Shown piece after piece: positions 42,038-52,288 of a DNA stretch of 64,000 nt. Position numbers and translations under genes: made by a program. Within the stretch, counting starts at the first letter, position 1, and every line of letters starts with the position of its first letter. The notes below the pieces were generated by a model. The model worked only from the letters and a program-made list of their open reading frames with translations, searched no databases and was not told the DNA's origin. The stretch lies in NCBI RefSeq assembly GCF_026626665.1, contig NZ_JAPNKE010000002.1:7851168-7915167 (forward strand). Reading direction: 5' to 3'. Origin of the DNA: Nannocystis pusilla. Its GTDB lineage: Bacteria > Myxococcota_A > Polyangia > Nannocystales > Nannocystaceae.

Positions 42038-43003
42038 TCACACGGCCTCCGCGTGGCGGGCGATCAGCGCCGCCACCAGGGCCGGCTCGACGTTGCCGCC
42101 CGACAGGACGACCCCGACCCGGCGCCCGCGCAGGGCCCCCGACAGCGCCGCCGCCAGCCCGGCCGCGCCGGACGGCTCGACCAGGACCTTCGCGTGCAGC
42201 AGCAGGGCCACCAGCGCGCGCCCCAGCGCCTCGTCGTCGACCTCGAAGCTGCCGCGGACCACCCGGCGGGCGATCTCGAAGTTCTGCGCGCCGACGCGGA
42301 CCGGCTTGAGGCCGTCGGCCAGAGTCGGCCCCGGCGGCACCGGCACGCGCTCGCCGGCGCGGAGGCTCCGGGCCAGGGCGTTGCACGTGCCGGGCTCGGC
42401 GCTGTAGACCGCGATGTCGGCGGCCTCGGCCACCAGGCAGGCGCCCGCGAGCAGGCCGCCGCCGCCGACCGGCACGACGATCGCGTCGAGCTTCGACCCG
42501 CGGGCTCGGGCCTCCTCGACCAGCTCGAGGGTCGCGGTGCCCTGGCCGGCGATGATGTCGGCGTCGTCGAACGGGTCGACGATGGCTCCGCCGGTGCGCT
42601 CCTGCACGGCGAGCGCCGCCGCCCGCCGCTCGTCCGAGGTGGTGCCGGCGAACACGATCTCGGCCCCGAGCGCGCGCACCCCGGCGACCTTGACCGCCGG
42701 CGCGTCGACCGGCATGGCGATCGTCGCCGGCACCCCGAACTCGCGCGCGGCCAGGGCCACGGCCTGCGCGTGGTTGCCGGAGCTGAAGGTGATCACGCCG
42801 CGGCCGCGGGTCTCGGGGCTCATGCGCCCCACCGCGTGCAGCGCCCCGCGCGCCTTGAACGCCCCGATCCGCTGCAGGCACTCCGCCTTGAGCCACAGCT
42901 CCGCGCCGGCCAGCGCGTCGAGGGCCGGCGAGCGCAGCACCGGCGTCCGCACGACCTTCCCGGCGAGGCGCTCCGCCGCGGCGCGCACGTCTTCGACGGA
43001 CAT
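42038..43003 (-). CDS. Threonine/serine dehydratase-like PLP enzyme
   Basis: 321 residues of fold-type II PLP enzyme. The Schiff-base lysine is in LQRIGAFKARGA, the cofactor-binding SSGNHAQAVALAA follows, and GGGGLLAG binds the phosphate. Length without a C-terminal ACT domain fits catabolic threonine ammonia-lyase or serine racemase rather than biosynthetic IlvA. An embedded MSPETRGRG marks a palindrome-like stretch at the conserved GVITFSSGNH entry. It is divergent from the glycosyltransferase gene. Confidence 0.88.
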   Translation of the reverse strand: MSVEDVRAAAERLAGKVVRTPVLRSPALDALAGAELWLKAECLQRIGAFKARGALHAVGRMSPETRGRGVITFSSGNHAQAVALAAREFGVPATIAMPVDAPAVKVAGVRALGAEIVFAGTTSDERRAAALAVQERTGGAIVDPFDDADIIAGQGTATLELVEEARARGSKLDAIVVPVGGGGLLAGACLVAEAADIAVYSAEPGTCNALARSLRAGERVPVPPGPTLADGLKPVRVGAQNFEIARRVVRGSFEVDDEALGRALVALLLHAKVLVEPSGAAGLAAALSGALRGRRVGVVLSGGNVEPALVAALIARHAEAV

Positions 43004-43059
43004 CGTCACGCGCGCCAGGCTACACCGGCGGCCGCGGCTTTGGTACGACTCTCCCGCTC

Positions 43060-45825
43060 GTGGCCCTCGGACCCGCCTTTCGCCCGCCCACGTGGGCGCT
43101 GTTCGCACTCGCCGCCCTCGCCGTCGTCGCGCTGAGCGCCTGGTCGATCGCCGCCTGCGGCCCCTGGGACCCGTGGGAGACCCACTACGGCGAGGTTGCG
43201 CGGCAGATCCTGCTGCGGAACGACCCGCTCGACCTGTGGTGGAAGCCCGGCGTCGGCCCCGACGGCAACGCCGAGAACACCTTTTGGTCCAAGCCGGCCC
43301 TGCCGTTCTGGCTGATGGCGCTGAGCATGAAGTTGCTCGGCGTCGGCCTCGGCGCGGCCCCCCGACGAGATGGTGCGCGCCCCCTGGCCGGAGCTGGCGA
43401 TCCGCCTGCCGAGCATGCTCACGGGCCTGGCCTGCGCCGTCTTCCTCGGCTGGGCCTGCGCCCGCCTGCTCGCCGCCGCCCGCCCGGCCGACCCCGGCCA
43501 GCCGGTGCGCGCCGGCTTTTACACCGCCCTCGCCCTCGTCACCATGCCGCAGTGGGCGATCGTCAGCCGGCAGGCGCTGACCGACATGTTCTTCGTCGCC
43601 CCGGTGACGCTGGCCATGGCCGCCTGGGCCCTCGCCTGGCTGCGCCCCGACCGGCCCCTGCGCCGCCGCGCCCTCGTCACCCTGCTCCCGCGCCGCCTCC
43701 GCGCCCGATTCGTGAACCGCGACGACGGGCCCGACGGTCATGCTCTTTCCGACATGTCCGATCGGCCATCCTCTCCCGAAGCGCGCGCCGCGGCCGCGAG
43801 CGCGCCGGCGAGCGGCGACATGTCCCGAAGGCCAGGCGCAGCGGCCGACGACCTGTCCGCGCCGACAGCTTCCCCGACCCTCGCGGTCCGCGCGGACGGG
43901 GCCGATCTCCCGCGCGCCGCCGCCGCTCCAGGCACCGATCTGCGCGCCACCGAGGCCGCCCGCGCCGACCTGTCCCTTCCGCCAGCCGACGCTGCGCCCA
44001 CCGGCGACCTGTCCCTTCCGCCAGCCGCCCCCGCGACTCCGGGCGACCTGTCCCTTCCGCCAGCTGGCACCGCTCGCCCCGGCGACCTGGCCCTTTCGTC
44101 CGCCGGCACCGCCCACTCCGGCGACCTGTCCCTTTCGTCCGCCGACGCTGCGACTCGGGGCGACCTGTCCCTTCCGCCAGCTGGCACCGCCCGCCCCGGC
44201 GACCTGTCCCTTCCGCCAGCCGACGCTGCGCCCACCGGCGACCTGTCCCTCCCGCCAGCCGCCCCCGCGCCCACCGGCTGGCGCGCCCGCCTGGCCGGCG
44301 TCGCGCGCTGGACCATCCCCTGGGACGCCGCCTACCTCGGCTTCTTCCTGCTCTTCCTGCTCGCGGTGGTCGCCCCGATCGTCGCCCTCGACCTGCACGT
44401 CAGCAGCGACCACACCGTCGCGCGCGTGTCTCGCTTCGTGAAGAAGCCGGGCGTCCCCAACTTCGCCACTCTGGTGAAGATCCACCTCGTCATGCTCGGC
44501 TACGCCGCGGTGGCCCTGCTCGTGCTGCTGCGGACCTTCCGCTGGCGCACCCGCGCCCAGGTGTGGATGGGCGTGCTCTACCTCGCCGCCGGCGTCTCGC
44601 TGGTCGGCAAGGGCATGATCGGCCCCGGCCTCGTCGGCCTGCTCGTGCTGCTGCACCTGCTCGTCAGCGGCCGGCTCACCGTCACCAACCTGTGGCGCTG
44701 CGGCCCGCTGACCGGCCTCCTGCTGTTCGCGCTGGCCTCGCTGCCGTGGCACCACGCCATGTGGATCTACCGCGGCGACTCGTGGCTCAACGAGCTGATC
44801 ATCGTCAACAACCTGGCCCGCTTCGGCAGCGGCGAGCAGGACCAGGCCGTCGGCGGCTTCGCCTACTACCTGCGCACCCTCGGCGTCGCCGCCCTGCCGT
44901 GGTCGGCCGCCCTGCCCGCCGCGCTGTGGGCCGCCGCCCGCCACCTGCGCCACGACGGCACTTCCGGACATGTCCCCAGCGACCTGGCGCAGCCGACAGG
45001 TCCCGGAGGACATGCCCTCACGACCAGCAACGCCGCCAAGCCCGCCCCGAGCTCGTCCGAGCTGTGGCGCTTCGCCCTGCTGTGGTTCTGCGCCACCCTG
45101 GCGCTGCTGACCACCAGCGTCACCAAGTACTACCACTACCTGCTGCCGACCCTGCCGCCGCTGGCCCTGCTGCTGGGCCTGTGGCTGAGCGAGCCGGCCC
45201 CGGCCGCGCAGGGCCGCAAGCTCGCGTGGGCGGCGGCCGGCCTCGGCACCGCCCTGCTGGCGCTGGTCCTGCGCGACGCGATCGTCGAGCCGGCGTGGAT
45301 CACCCACCTCACCACCTACCTCTACGACCACATGTGGCGCAACGGCGCGCCCGAGACCACGGGGCTCGTCGCCTGCGCCTTGCCGTTCGCCCTCGGCCTC
45401 GCGCTGTGGGCCGCGCGGCGCCAGCGAGCCGCGCTGGTCGCCATGCTGCTGGCCGGCTTCATCACCCTCCACTACACGCTGAACAGCTACCTGCCGGCCG
45501 TGTCGGAGCACTGGTCGCAGCGCTCGGCGATCCGCCACTACTACGACCACCGCGGCCCCGACGACCCGCTGGCCAAGCGTGGTTCTACTACCGCGGCGAG
45601 ACCTTCTTTACGAAGGGCGCGGTGTGGGTGCAGAAGGAAGCCGACCGCGAGACCCTGGCCGAGCTGATCGACGCCAACCGCGGCCACGGCCGCAACGTCT
45701 GGCTCATCACCACCGGTGGCCACGGCGCCCGCGCCAAGAGCTCGCTCCCCGCCGACCTCCGCTCCCGCACCGAGGTCGCCTACGAGAACGCCCACTACAC
45801 CCTGCTCAAGGTTCCTGTCCCGTAG
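43060..45825 (+). CDS. GT39/ArnT-like glycosyltransferase with repeat insert (two frame breaks)
   Basis: About 920 residues, GTG start. The N-terminus has the membrane helix and WDPWETHYGEVARQIL, the DE-type catalytic loop of the PMT/ArnT family, then WSKPALPFWLMALSM. Many helices follow. After the fourth or so, a polar segment of about 190 residues replaces a short loop; its last part is an eightfold 13-residue repeat (GDLSLPPA...). Frame breaks at about 43357 (one C too many in CCCCCC) and 45580 (one base missing before WFYYRGETFF). It should transfer a sugar from a polyprenyl phosphate to lipid or protein at the membrane. Confidence 0.83.
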   Translation: MALGPAFRPPTWALFALAALAVVALSAWSIAACGPWDPWETHYGEVARQILLRNDPLDLWWKPGVGPDGNAENTFWSKPALPFWLMALSMKLLGVGLGAAPRRDGARPLAGAGDPPAEHAHGPGLRRLPRLGLRPPARRRPPGRPRPAGARRLLHRPRPRHHAAVGDRQPAGADRHVLRRPGDAGHGRLGPRLAAPRPAPAPPRPRHPAPAPPPRPIREPRRRARRSCSFRHVRSAILSRSARRGRERAGERRHVPKARRSGRRPVRADSFPDPRGPRGRGRSPARRRRSRHRSARHRGRPRRPVPSASRRCAHRRPVPSASRPRDSGRPVPSASWHRSPRRPGPFVRRHRPLRRPVPFVRRRCDSGRPVPSASWHRPPRRPVPSASRRCAHRRPVPPASRPRAHRLARPPGRRRALDHPLGRRLPRLLPALPARGGRPDRRPRPARQQRPHRRARVSLREEAGRPQLRHSGEDPPRHARLRRGGPARAAADLPLAHPRPGVDGRALPRRRRLAGRQGHDRPRPRRPARAAAPARQRPAHRHQPVALRPADRPPAVRAGLAAVAPRHVDLPRRLVAQRADHRQQPGPLRQRRAGPGRRRLRLLPAHPRRRRPAVVGRPARRAVGRRPPPAPRRHFRTCPQRPGAADRSRRTCPHDQQRRQARPELVRAVALRPAVVLRHPGAADHQRHQVLPLPAADPAAAGPAAGPVAERAGPGRAGPQARVGGGRPRHRPAGAGPARRDRRAGVDHPPHHLPLRPHVAQRRARDHGARRLRLAVRPRPRAVGRAAPASRAGRHAAGRLHHPPLHAEQLPAGRVGALVAALGDPPLLRPPRPRRPAGQAWFYYRGETFFTKGAVWVQKEADRETLAELIDANRGHGRNVWLITTGGHGARAKSSLPADLRSRTEVAYENAHYTLLKVPVP
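43968..44279. repeat. 8 x 39-bp coding tandem repeat built on the palindrome
   Basis: Eight units with exact 39-bp period, each starting GACCTGTCCCTTCCGCCAG or GACCTGTCCCTTTCGTCCG. They encode 13-residue units DLSLPPA(D/A/G)-A-x-x-x-G or DLSLSSA... . Similar single copies (DMSDRPSS, DMSRRPGA, DLSAPTAS) lie just upstream at 43752, 43817 and 43850. Confidence 0.9.
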
Positions 45826-46193
45826 GACCTGTCCGCAGGGACATCAAAAGCGCTAGCCGACCCTGGCGACGCTCGTACCTGGCGGCACCCGTCACTCGTC
45901 GCCGCCTCCTCGCGGCACCCGTCACTCCCGGCCGTCAGCACCCGCCTTCTCGCGGCGCCCGTCACTCCCCGCGTTCTCGCGGCGACCGTCACTCGCCCCC
46001 CTTCTCGTGGCGCCCGTCGCTCTTCGCCGCCTTCTCGCGGCGCTCGTCACTCCCGCCGCCATCACTCGCGGGCGCAGCATCCTTGCATCCCCTCTTGAGC
46101 GGGCCGCACGAGCGCGCCGCATGAAGCGCGGGGTCCCCTACTCGGCTCATCTGCCCGAAGAGACATGCCTTTAGAGACATGTCTCCAGGAGCC
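45826..46193. other. Intergenic with decayed tandem repeat
   Basis: No gene. From about 45880 to 46075 an imperfect repeat of 24-36 bp with the core TCTCGCGGCGCCCGTCACTC occurs about seven times. Palindrome-family hairpins flank it at 45820-45845 and 46150-46190. Confidence 0.65.
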
Positions 46194-47000
46194 TCACGCG
46201 CGCAGCGCCGGCCGCTCGCGGGCTGGCGGCAGCGCGGCGATCACGTCGCTCGCGCACGCCTCGAAGCATTTTTTGAAGGCGGCCTCCTGCGTCGTCTCGA
46301 GCTGCTTCGCGGCCGCGCGGCGGGACAGGCCCTTGCGGTGGGCGTCGAGGGCCAGCGCGTAGCTGGCCTCCGGCAGCGACAGGCCGGCTCGCATGTTCCG
46401 CAGGTCGATCCCGCAGCCGCCGCCGCAGCAGGCGTTCTCGAACATGTAGGCGCCGTTGGCCACCCACACGCCGAGGCCGAGGGAGATCGCCGCCAGCTCG
46501 GCCGCGGCCTCGCCGTCGATCTCTGCGAGCGCCGGCGACGGCGTCGGTTGTATCCACAAGCCGATCCGTCCCAGTTCGCGGGCCAGGTTGCCGAGCAGCA
46601 GCGACGGCGCGCGGAACACCTGCGGCATCACCACCAGCGCGAGTTCGGACCCGCGCGCGAACGTGTGAAGCAAGTGTCCGGACGGATCGCCGAGCACCTT
46701 GAAGCCCGGCGGTACTGCCGCGGAGCCTGCCCCCGGCGGTGCCAGCGTGATCTCGACGTCGCCCTGGCCGATGTGCTCCTGGGCGACGCACACCAGCTCG
46801 AACAGCGCGTCGAGGTCGCGCGGCGCAGCCTTCTTCAGCGGCGAATCGGACACCCACTGCTGCTTGCGCGCCGGTGGACCCAGGTGGGCGACGACGGCGG
46901 CGAGGCTGCGCGCCAGCCAGGTGCGGGTCTCGGGGTCGGGGACGAACTCCGGGGCCTTCGCGGCCCGCTCTCCGAACTGCAGCATCTTCCGCTGCAACAT
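46194..47000 (-). CDS. Unknown cytoplasmic protein
   Basis: 268 residues from the ATG at 47000 (MLQRKMLQFGERAAK); a longer frame exists upstream but looks non-coding (Arg/Gly/Ala). It is a globular protein with a FELVCVAQEHIGQGDVEITL segment and a late cysteine cluster ENACCGGGCGIDLRNMRAGL that could bind metal. I do not recognise the family. It is preceded divergently by the metalloprotease gene. Confidence 0.65.
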   Translation of the reverse strand: MLQRKMLQFGERAAKAPEFVPDPETRTWLARSLAAVVAHLGPPARKQQWVSDSPLKKAAPRDLDALFELVCVAQEHIGQGDVEITLAPPGAGSAAVPPGFKVLGDPSGHLLHTFARGSELALVVMPQVFRAPSLLLGNLARELGRIGLWIQPTPSPALAEIDGEAAAELAAISLGLGVWVANGAYMFENACCGGGCGIDLRNMRAGLSLPEASYALALDAHRKGLSRRAAAKQLETTQEAAFKKCFEACASDVIAALPPARERPALRA

Positions 47001-47287
47001 AGCAGCAAGGGCGCCCCCCTGCAGGCCACCCGCGTGCGCGACGCCCCTTCGGCGAGGCCCCGCGAGTTGCAGCCCTGTAAGGCGCATCGCGGCTCGAGGG
47101 CCACCCGCAGCGCCAGGGCCCCGGTCACGAGGCGGGTCCGAGGACGGTCCGCGGTCGCCCGCGATCGCGTCCGGTCCCGAGTCTCCGTTCGCTGCACGCT
47201 CGCGATCACCCGCGCGATGTGCTTCGCACCTCTCGGTGCGCACCGCGCAGCTTTTTTCTGCTGCGATTCAGGTACTGTCGATCTCGG

Positions 47288-47989
47288 GTGATACTGGCCT
47301 CGCGTCTCGGTCGGCTCGTCGGACCGCGCCTCGCAGCGCTGGCGGTCCTGTTCGTCACTGCGCTGTCGTTCACGCCGGCGTTCGCCGCCGACAGGCACGT
47401 CGTCCCCGACATCCGCGGCGAGACGCAGCCCCAGACGCGCGCCGGCGCCCGGCTCGTGCGGCTGCCGCTGACGGTCCACGTCGCCACCGGCGCGGACAAG
47501 GTCGTGTTCGACCTGCGCCGCCTCAACCGCGCCGTGTGGCGCGCCAACGAGGCCCTGCGCGCCTCCGGCATCGAGGTCTACGTCGCCCGCGTCGAGCTCC
47601 TGCCCGAGGGCTTCGCCGCGGTCCGCCACCGCCGCGATCGCCGGCACCTCGCCAAGTTCGCCCAGCCCGACGGCACCGTCCACGTCTTCCTCGTCGGCAA
47701 CCTCGAGCTCGGCGGCTCGCGCCGCGCCGACCGCAGCGTCCGCGGCCTCCACTGGCGCTACCGCGGCCTGCTCGGCAAGATGCGCAACCGCGAGTACCTC
47801 ATCGTCAGCAACGACGCCCCCGCCACCACCTTCGTCCACGAGCTCGGCCACCTCTTCGGCCTCGAGCACGATACCTCGCACCAAAACCTGATGTGCTCCT
47901 GCCGCCAGGGCCCGCGCCAGATCTTCACGCTCGACCAGGGCCGGCGCATGCGCAGCGGCGCCCTCGCCTTCGTCGCCCGCCAGCCCTGA
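47288..47989 (+). CDS. Secreted zinc metalloprotease (metzincin-like)
   Basis: About 233 residues, GTG start chosen so that the signal peptide (ALAVLFVTALSFTPAFA) is N-terminal. The zinc site reads FVHELGHLFGLEHD, the long HExxHxxGxxH motif of metzincins, followed by the expected Met turn region NLMCSC. The domain is small, similar to matrixin/archaemetzincin-like proteins. It is probably exported and may be predatory or degradative in role. Confidence 0.88.
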   Translation: MILASRLGRLVGPRLAALAVLFVTALSFTPAFAADRHVVPDIRGETQPQTRAGARLVRLPLTVHVATGADKVVFDLRRLNRAVWRANEALRASGIEVYVARVELLPEGFAAVRHRRDRRHLAKFAQPDGTVHVFLVGNLELGGSRRADRSVRGLHWRYRGLLGKMRNREYLIVSNDAPATTFVHELGHLFGLEHDTSHQNLMCSCRQGPRQIFTLDQGRRMRSGALAFVARQP

Positions 47990-47992
47990 GCC

Positions 47993-48081
47993 CCTGTCCC
48001 CGAGGACAGGTCACTCCGCGGGCGCGCTCGAGGACATGCCCCGAGGGGCATGTCCGGAGGAACATGCTCCTTCGAGCATGT
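47993..48081. terminator. Three different palindrome hairpins in a row
   Basis: Three hairpins of the dispersed family: CCTGTCC-CCGA-GGACAGG (47993-48010), GGACATGCCCC-GA-GGGGCATGTCC (48032-48055) and ACATGCTC-CTTC-GAGCATGT (48062-48081). They fill the gap between the convergent metalloprotease and Hsp70 genes and should act as a bidirectional terminator. The arms differ but compensate, so the structure, not the sequence, is kept. Confidence 0.8.
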
Positions 48082-48100
48082 CCCTCATTCTTGAAATTTT

Positions 48101-49982
48101 CTAGTCGTCGTCCTCGACCTCGACGGCCTCGCCCACCTCTTCCAGCGCGTTGGCGGCGTCGGCCGTCACCCGCTTCGGCGGCGGCGCCACGACGGGCTGC
48201 AGGCGCGCGCGCGGGCGGCGGCGCGGCGATGGCCGCCCACTCGCCCCCGAGCGGCTGCAGCAGCGCGGCCAGCCCGTCGATCGCCGTGCGCACCAGCTCC
48301 GGGTCGCCGCCGGCCAGCACCGCCCGCGCGTCGCGCAGGCCGCCCTCCACCGTCGCGCGCACCTCCGGCGCCAGCTTCTCCTGCTCGCCGAGGATCCGCT
48401 CGCAGCGCTGGACCATGCCCTCGAGCCGCGCGCGCCGCTCGTGCGCCTCGCGCTCGAGCCGCGCCGCTGCCTCGCGCTCGCGCGCCGCCTCGACCATCGC
48501 GGTCAGCTGCTCCTCGGGGATCCCGCCGCGCTCGCGCACGATCAGCCGCGCCTCCTTGCCGCGCAACAGCTCGCGCACCGACAGCTCGAGCACCTGGTTG
48601 TCGTCGACCCGCAGCTTGACCTCGACCTCGGGCCGGCCCGTCACCACGAAGCTGGCCAAAAGGTCATCTTCCTCGGCCCCGCGGTCGCCCTGAAACAGCC
48701 GCGCCTCCGCGGAGGCCCGCCCGTCGCCCGGCGTGCTCAGGGTCACCGCGGTCTCGGCCGGCACCGCCGCGCGCGCCGTCAACAGCGTCTGCACCTCGCC
48801 GCCCGACAGCCGCACCACCAGCGGCTGCACCAGCGCCTCGTGGACCCGCACCTCCGGGTGACGCGACGCCAACAGCCCGGCGAGGATCGCCGCCCCGCGC
48901 GCGACGGTGTCGAGCGTGTCCAGCTTGCTCGACGGAATCTTCTTGAAAATCGCCTCGACCTTCTCGTGGAGCGCGGGGATCCGGCTGGTCCCTCCGAGCA
49001 GCATGATGTCGCCGACGCGCTCGAGCGCGACCCCCGACTCCTCGAACACGCGACCTACGAGCCCCGCGATCCGCTGGACCACGTCGCCGGCCAGCTTCTC
49101 GAGCCGCGCCTGCGTCAGCTTGGCCGCCAGGTGCTTCGGGCCCGCCTCGTCGGCGCTGAGGAACGGCAGGTGGACCTCGACGTCCTTGCGCTCCGACAGC
49201 GCGATCTTGGCCTTCTCGGCGGCGTCGCGGATCCGCGAGCGCACCAGCTCGGCGTCGCCGCCCTCCTCGCCGCGCTCGCTCAGCAGCCACTCGACGATCC
49301 GCCCGTCGATGTCCTCGCCGCCCATCGCCAGTCCCCGCTGGGCCAGCACCGAGATCTCGCGCTCCTTGATCTCCACCACCGCGCAGCTCACCCCGCCCGC
49401 GCCGGCGTCGACGAGCACGATCACCTCGTCCTCGACACCTGTCCTTTCGGCCTGGTAGAGCAACGCCGCCGCGGTGGTCGAGTGGACCAGCCGCCTCACC
49501 TCGAGCCCGCCGAGCCGACACGCGTGCAGCAGCGCCCGCCGCTGCGCGTCGCCGAAGTACACCGGCACCGTCACCACCGCGTGCAGCACCGGCTCGCCGA
49601 GCTGCTCCTCCGCGACCGCCCGCGCCTCTGCGATCTGCGCGGCCACCAGCGCCTGCGGCAAGATCGCGTGCTCGCCGAGCTTGACCGACGCGTCGCCGTG
49701 CTCGGCCCGCACCAGCGTCTGCGGCTGCCACACCCCCGGCGTCACCGCCTCGAAGCGGCGCCCGAGCAGCCGGTGCACGTAGAGCTGGCTGCCGTCGGGC
49801 CGCAGCAGCGCCATCCGCCGCGCCCGGTCTCCCACCACCACCGCGCCCTCGCCGTCGATCGCCACCGCCGCCGGCAGCACCATCACGCCCTTGCCCTGCA
49901 GCAGCGCCGACGCCCGACCGTGCTCGAAGATCCCCACCGTGCAGCGCGTCGTCCCCAGATCGATCCCGATCGCCGTGCTCAT
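48101..49982 (-). CDS. Hsp70-family chaperone (frame break at C-terminus)
   Basis: About 625 residues. ATPase motifs are clear: AIGIDLGTTRCTVGIF (phosphate 1), VTVPVYFGDAQRRALLHA (phosphate 2 region), LVDAGAGGVSCAVVEI, GDIMLLGGTSRIPAL (adenosine). The substrate domain follows, with a helical lid rich in ERE/ARLE. It is divergent enough from DnaK (GTTRCTVG, LVHSTTAAAL) to be a specialised Hsp70. A slip in the GCGCGCGC tract near 48205 separates the lid from the acidic end EALEEVGEAVEVEDDD-like, stopping at 48101. Confidence 0.88.
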
Positions 49983-50030
49983 GCGCGGCGCACTCTTGCA
50001 ACCCCCGCCAGCCCTGTCAACACCCGCAGA

Positions 50031-50050
50031 ACATGTCCCCGAGGACATGT
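50031..50050. repeat. Dispersed palindrome upstream of hsp70
   Basis: ACATGTCC, tetraloop CCGA, GGACATGT: the perfect consensus form of the family, 49 bp upstream of the Hsp70 start and 68 bp downstream of the mutase stop. Confidence 0.85.
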
Positions 50051-50117
50051 CCCGAAATCGCGACCTCGCAGGACGCATCGGCCGCGGAGCGAGCGCGGCG
50101 CTCGCTCCGCGGGAGCT

Positions 50118-52288
50118 TCAGTCCGCGTGACCGAGGCGGCGCGCCAGCTCGTCGATGATCGCCTCGGCCGCGCGCGTCAGCACCGTGCCCGGGCCGAACA
50201 CCGCGGCCACGCCCATCGACTCGAGCGTGGCTACGTCCTGCGGCGGGATCACGCCGCCGACCACCACCATCATGTCGTCGCGGCCGAGGCGCTCCAGCTC
50301 GGCGCGCAGCTGCGGCACCAGCGTCAGGTGGCCGGCCGCCAGCGACGACACGCCGACCACGTGGACGTCGTTCTCGACCGCCTGCATCGCCGTCTCGGCC
50401 GGCGTCTGGAACAGCGGCCCGATGTCGACATCGAAGCCCATGTCGGCGAACGCGGTGGCGATCACCTTGGCGCCGCGGTCGTGGCCGTCCTGGCCCATCT
50501 TCGCCACCAGCAGGCGCGGCCGGCGGCCCTCCGCGCGGGCGAACGCCTCGGCCCTCGCCTGCACGCGCGCGACGCTGCGGTCGTCGTCCACCGCCGCACT
50601 ATAGACCCCGCGGATCGTCCGCGTCACCGCCTGATGGCGGCCCCACACCTGCTCGAGCGCCGCGCTCACCTCGCCGACCGTCGCCTTGGCCCGCACCGCG
50701 TCGATCGCCAGCGCCAGCAGGTTGCCCTGGCCGTCGCCGGCGCAGCGGGTCAGGGCCGCCAGCGCCGCTCGCGTGGCCGCCTCGTCGCGCCCGCGCTTCA
50801 GCTCCTCGAGCCGCGCCAGCTGGGCCGCGCGCACCGCCGAGTTGTCGACCACCAGCACCTCGAGCGGCTCCTCTTGCTCGAGTCGCTGGCGATTGACCCC
50901 GATCACCGCCTGCGTCCCGCTGTCGATGCGCCCCTGCGTCCGCGCCGCCGCCTCCTCGATGCGCAGCTTCGGCAGGCCTTGCACGATCGCCTGCGCCATC
51001 CCGCCGAGCCCCTCGACCTCCTGAATCAACGACCACGCCTTTTGGGCCAGCTCGTGCGTCAGCGACTCGATGTAGTAGCTGCCGCCGAGCGCGTCGATCG
51101 TGCGGCACACCCCGGCTTCCTCTTGCAGGTAGATCTGGGTGTTGCGGGCGATCCGCGCCGAGAAGTCGGTCGGCAGCGCCAGCGCCTCGTCGAAGCTGTT
51201 GGTGTGCAGCGACTGCGTCCCGCCGAGCACCGCCGCCAGCGCCTCGACGCACGTGCGCGCCACGTTGTTGTACGGGTCCTGGGCCGCCAGGCTCCACCCC
51301 GACGTCTGGCAGTGCGTGCGCAGGGCCAGGCTCTTGTCGCTCTTGGCCCCGAAGCCGCGCACGATCTTCGCCCACAGGAGCCGCGCCGCCCGCAGCTTCG
51401 CCACCTCCATCGCCAGGTTCATGCCGATGCCGAAGAAGAACGACAGCCGCGGCGCGAACGCGTCGACGTCGAGGCCCGCGCGCACCCCCGTGCGCACGTA
51501 CTCGAGCCCGTCGGCCAGCGTGTACGCCAGCTCGAGGTCGGCCGTCGCCCCCGCCTCCTGCATGTGATAGCCGGAGATGCTGATGCTGTTGAAGCGCGGC
51601 ATGTGCTTCGCCGTGTAGGCGAAGATGTCCGCCACGATCCGCATCGACGGCTCGGGCGGATAGATGTACGTGTTGCGGACCATGAACTCTTTTAAAATGT
51701 CGTTCTGGATGGTCCCGCTGAGCTGCTCCGGCCGCACTCCTTGCTCTTCCGCAGCGACGACGTAGAGCGCGAGGATCGGCAGCACCGCCCCGTTCATCGT
51801 CATCGACACCGACATCTGGTCGAGCGGGATGCCGGCGAACAGCACCCGCATGTCGAGGATCGAGTCGATCGCCACCCCCGCCATGCCGACGTCGCCGAGC
51901 ACCCGCGGGTGGTCGGAGTCGTAGCCGCGGTGGGTCGCCAGGTCGAACGCGATCGACAACCCCTTCTGCCCGGCCGCCAGGTTGCGCCGGTAAAACGCGT
52001 TGCTCTCCTCGGCCGTCGAGAACCCGGCGTACTGGCGGATCGTCCACGGCCGCTGGGTGTACATCGTCGCGTACGGCCCGCGCGTGAACGGCGGCAGCCC
52101 CGGCAGCGTGGTCAGACAGGCCGGCTCGATCGCCTGCAGCGCCGCGCCCTCGTAGACCGGCGGCACCGCGATGCCCTCGGGCGTCGCCCAGGCCTGTCCT
52201 TCGGGACCTGTCCCATTTTGAGAGACACCTGAGGCAGCTCGTCGTAGCCGAGCTGGGAGAAGTCGGGGATCGGCCGTGTCGTCGTCAC
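50118..52288 (-). CDS. mutB: Methylmalonyl-CoA mutase large subunit (frame break near N-terminus)
   Basis: About 723 residues, GTG start at 52288 overlapping the small-subunit stop. VTTTRPIPDFSQLGYDELPQ joins, after one A is added to AAAA near 52217, to AWATPEGIAVPPVYEGAAL. The catalytic barrel (RPWTIRQYAGFSTAEESN) and the cobalamin-binding domain (MGQDGHDRGAKVIATAFADMGFDVD, with the DxHxxG cobalt ligand) are complete. It interconverts succinyl-CoA and methylmalonyl-CoA. The break lies in a palindrome-derived stretch (GGGACAGGTCCCGAAGGACAG). Confidence 0.93.

Noticed and set aside
42038..45550. A 1,170-codon open frame joining the dehydratase to its upstream antisense region
   Set aside because: Only the last 321 codons match a family. 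The rest is antisense to the glycosyltransferase and repeats its palindromes (WRKGQVA).
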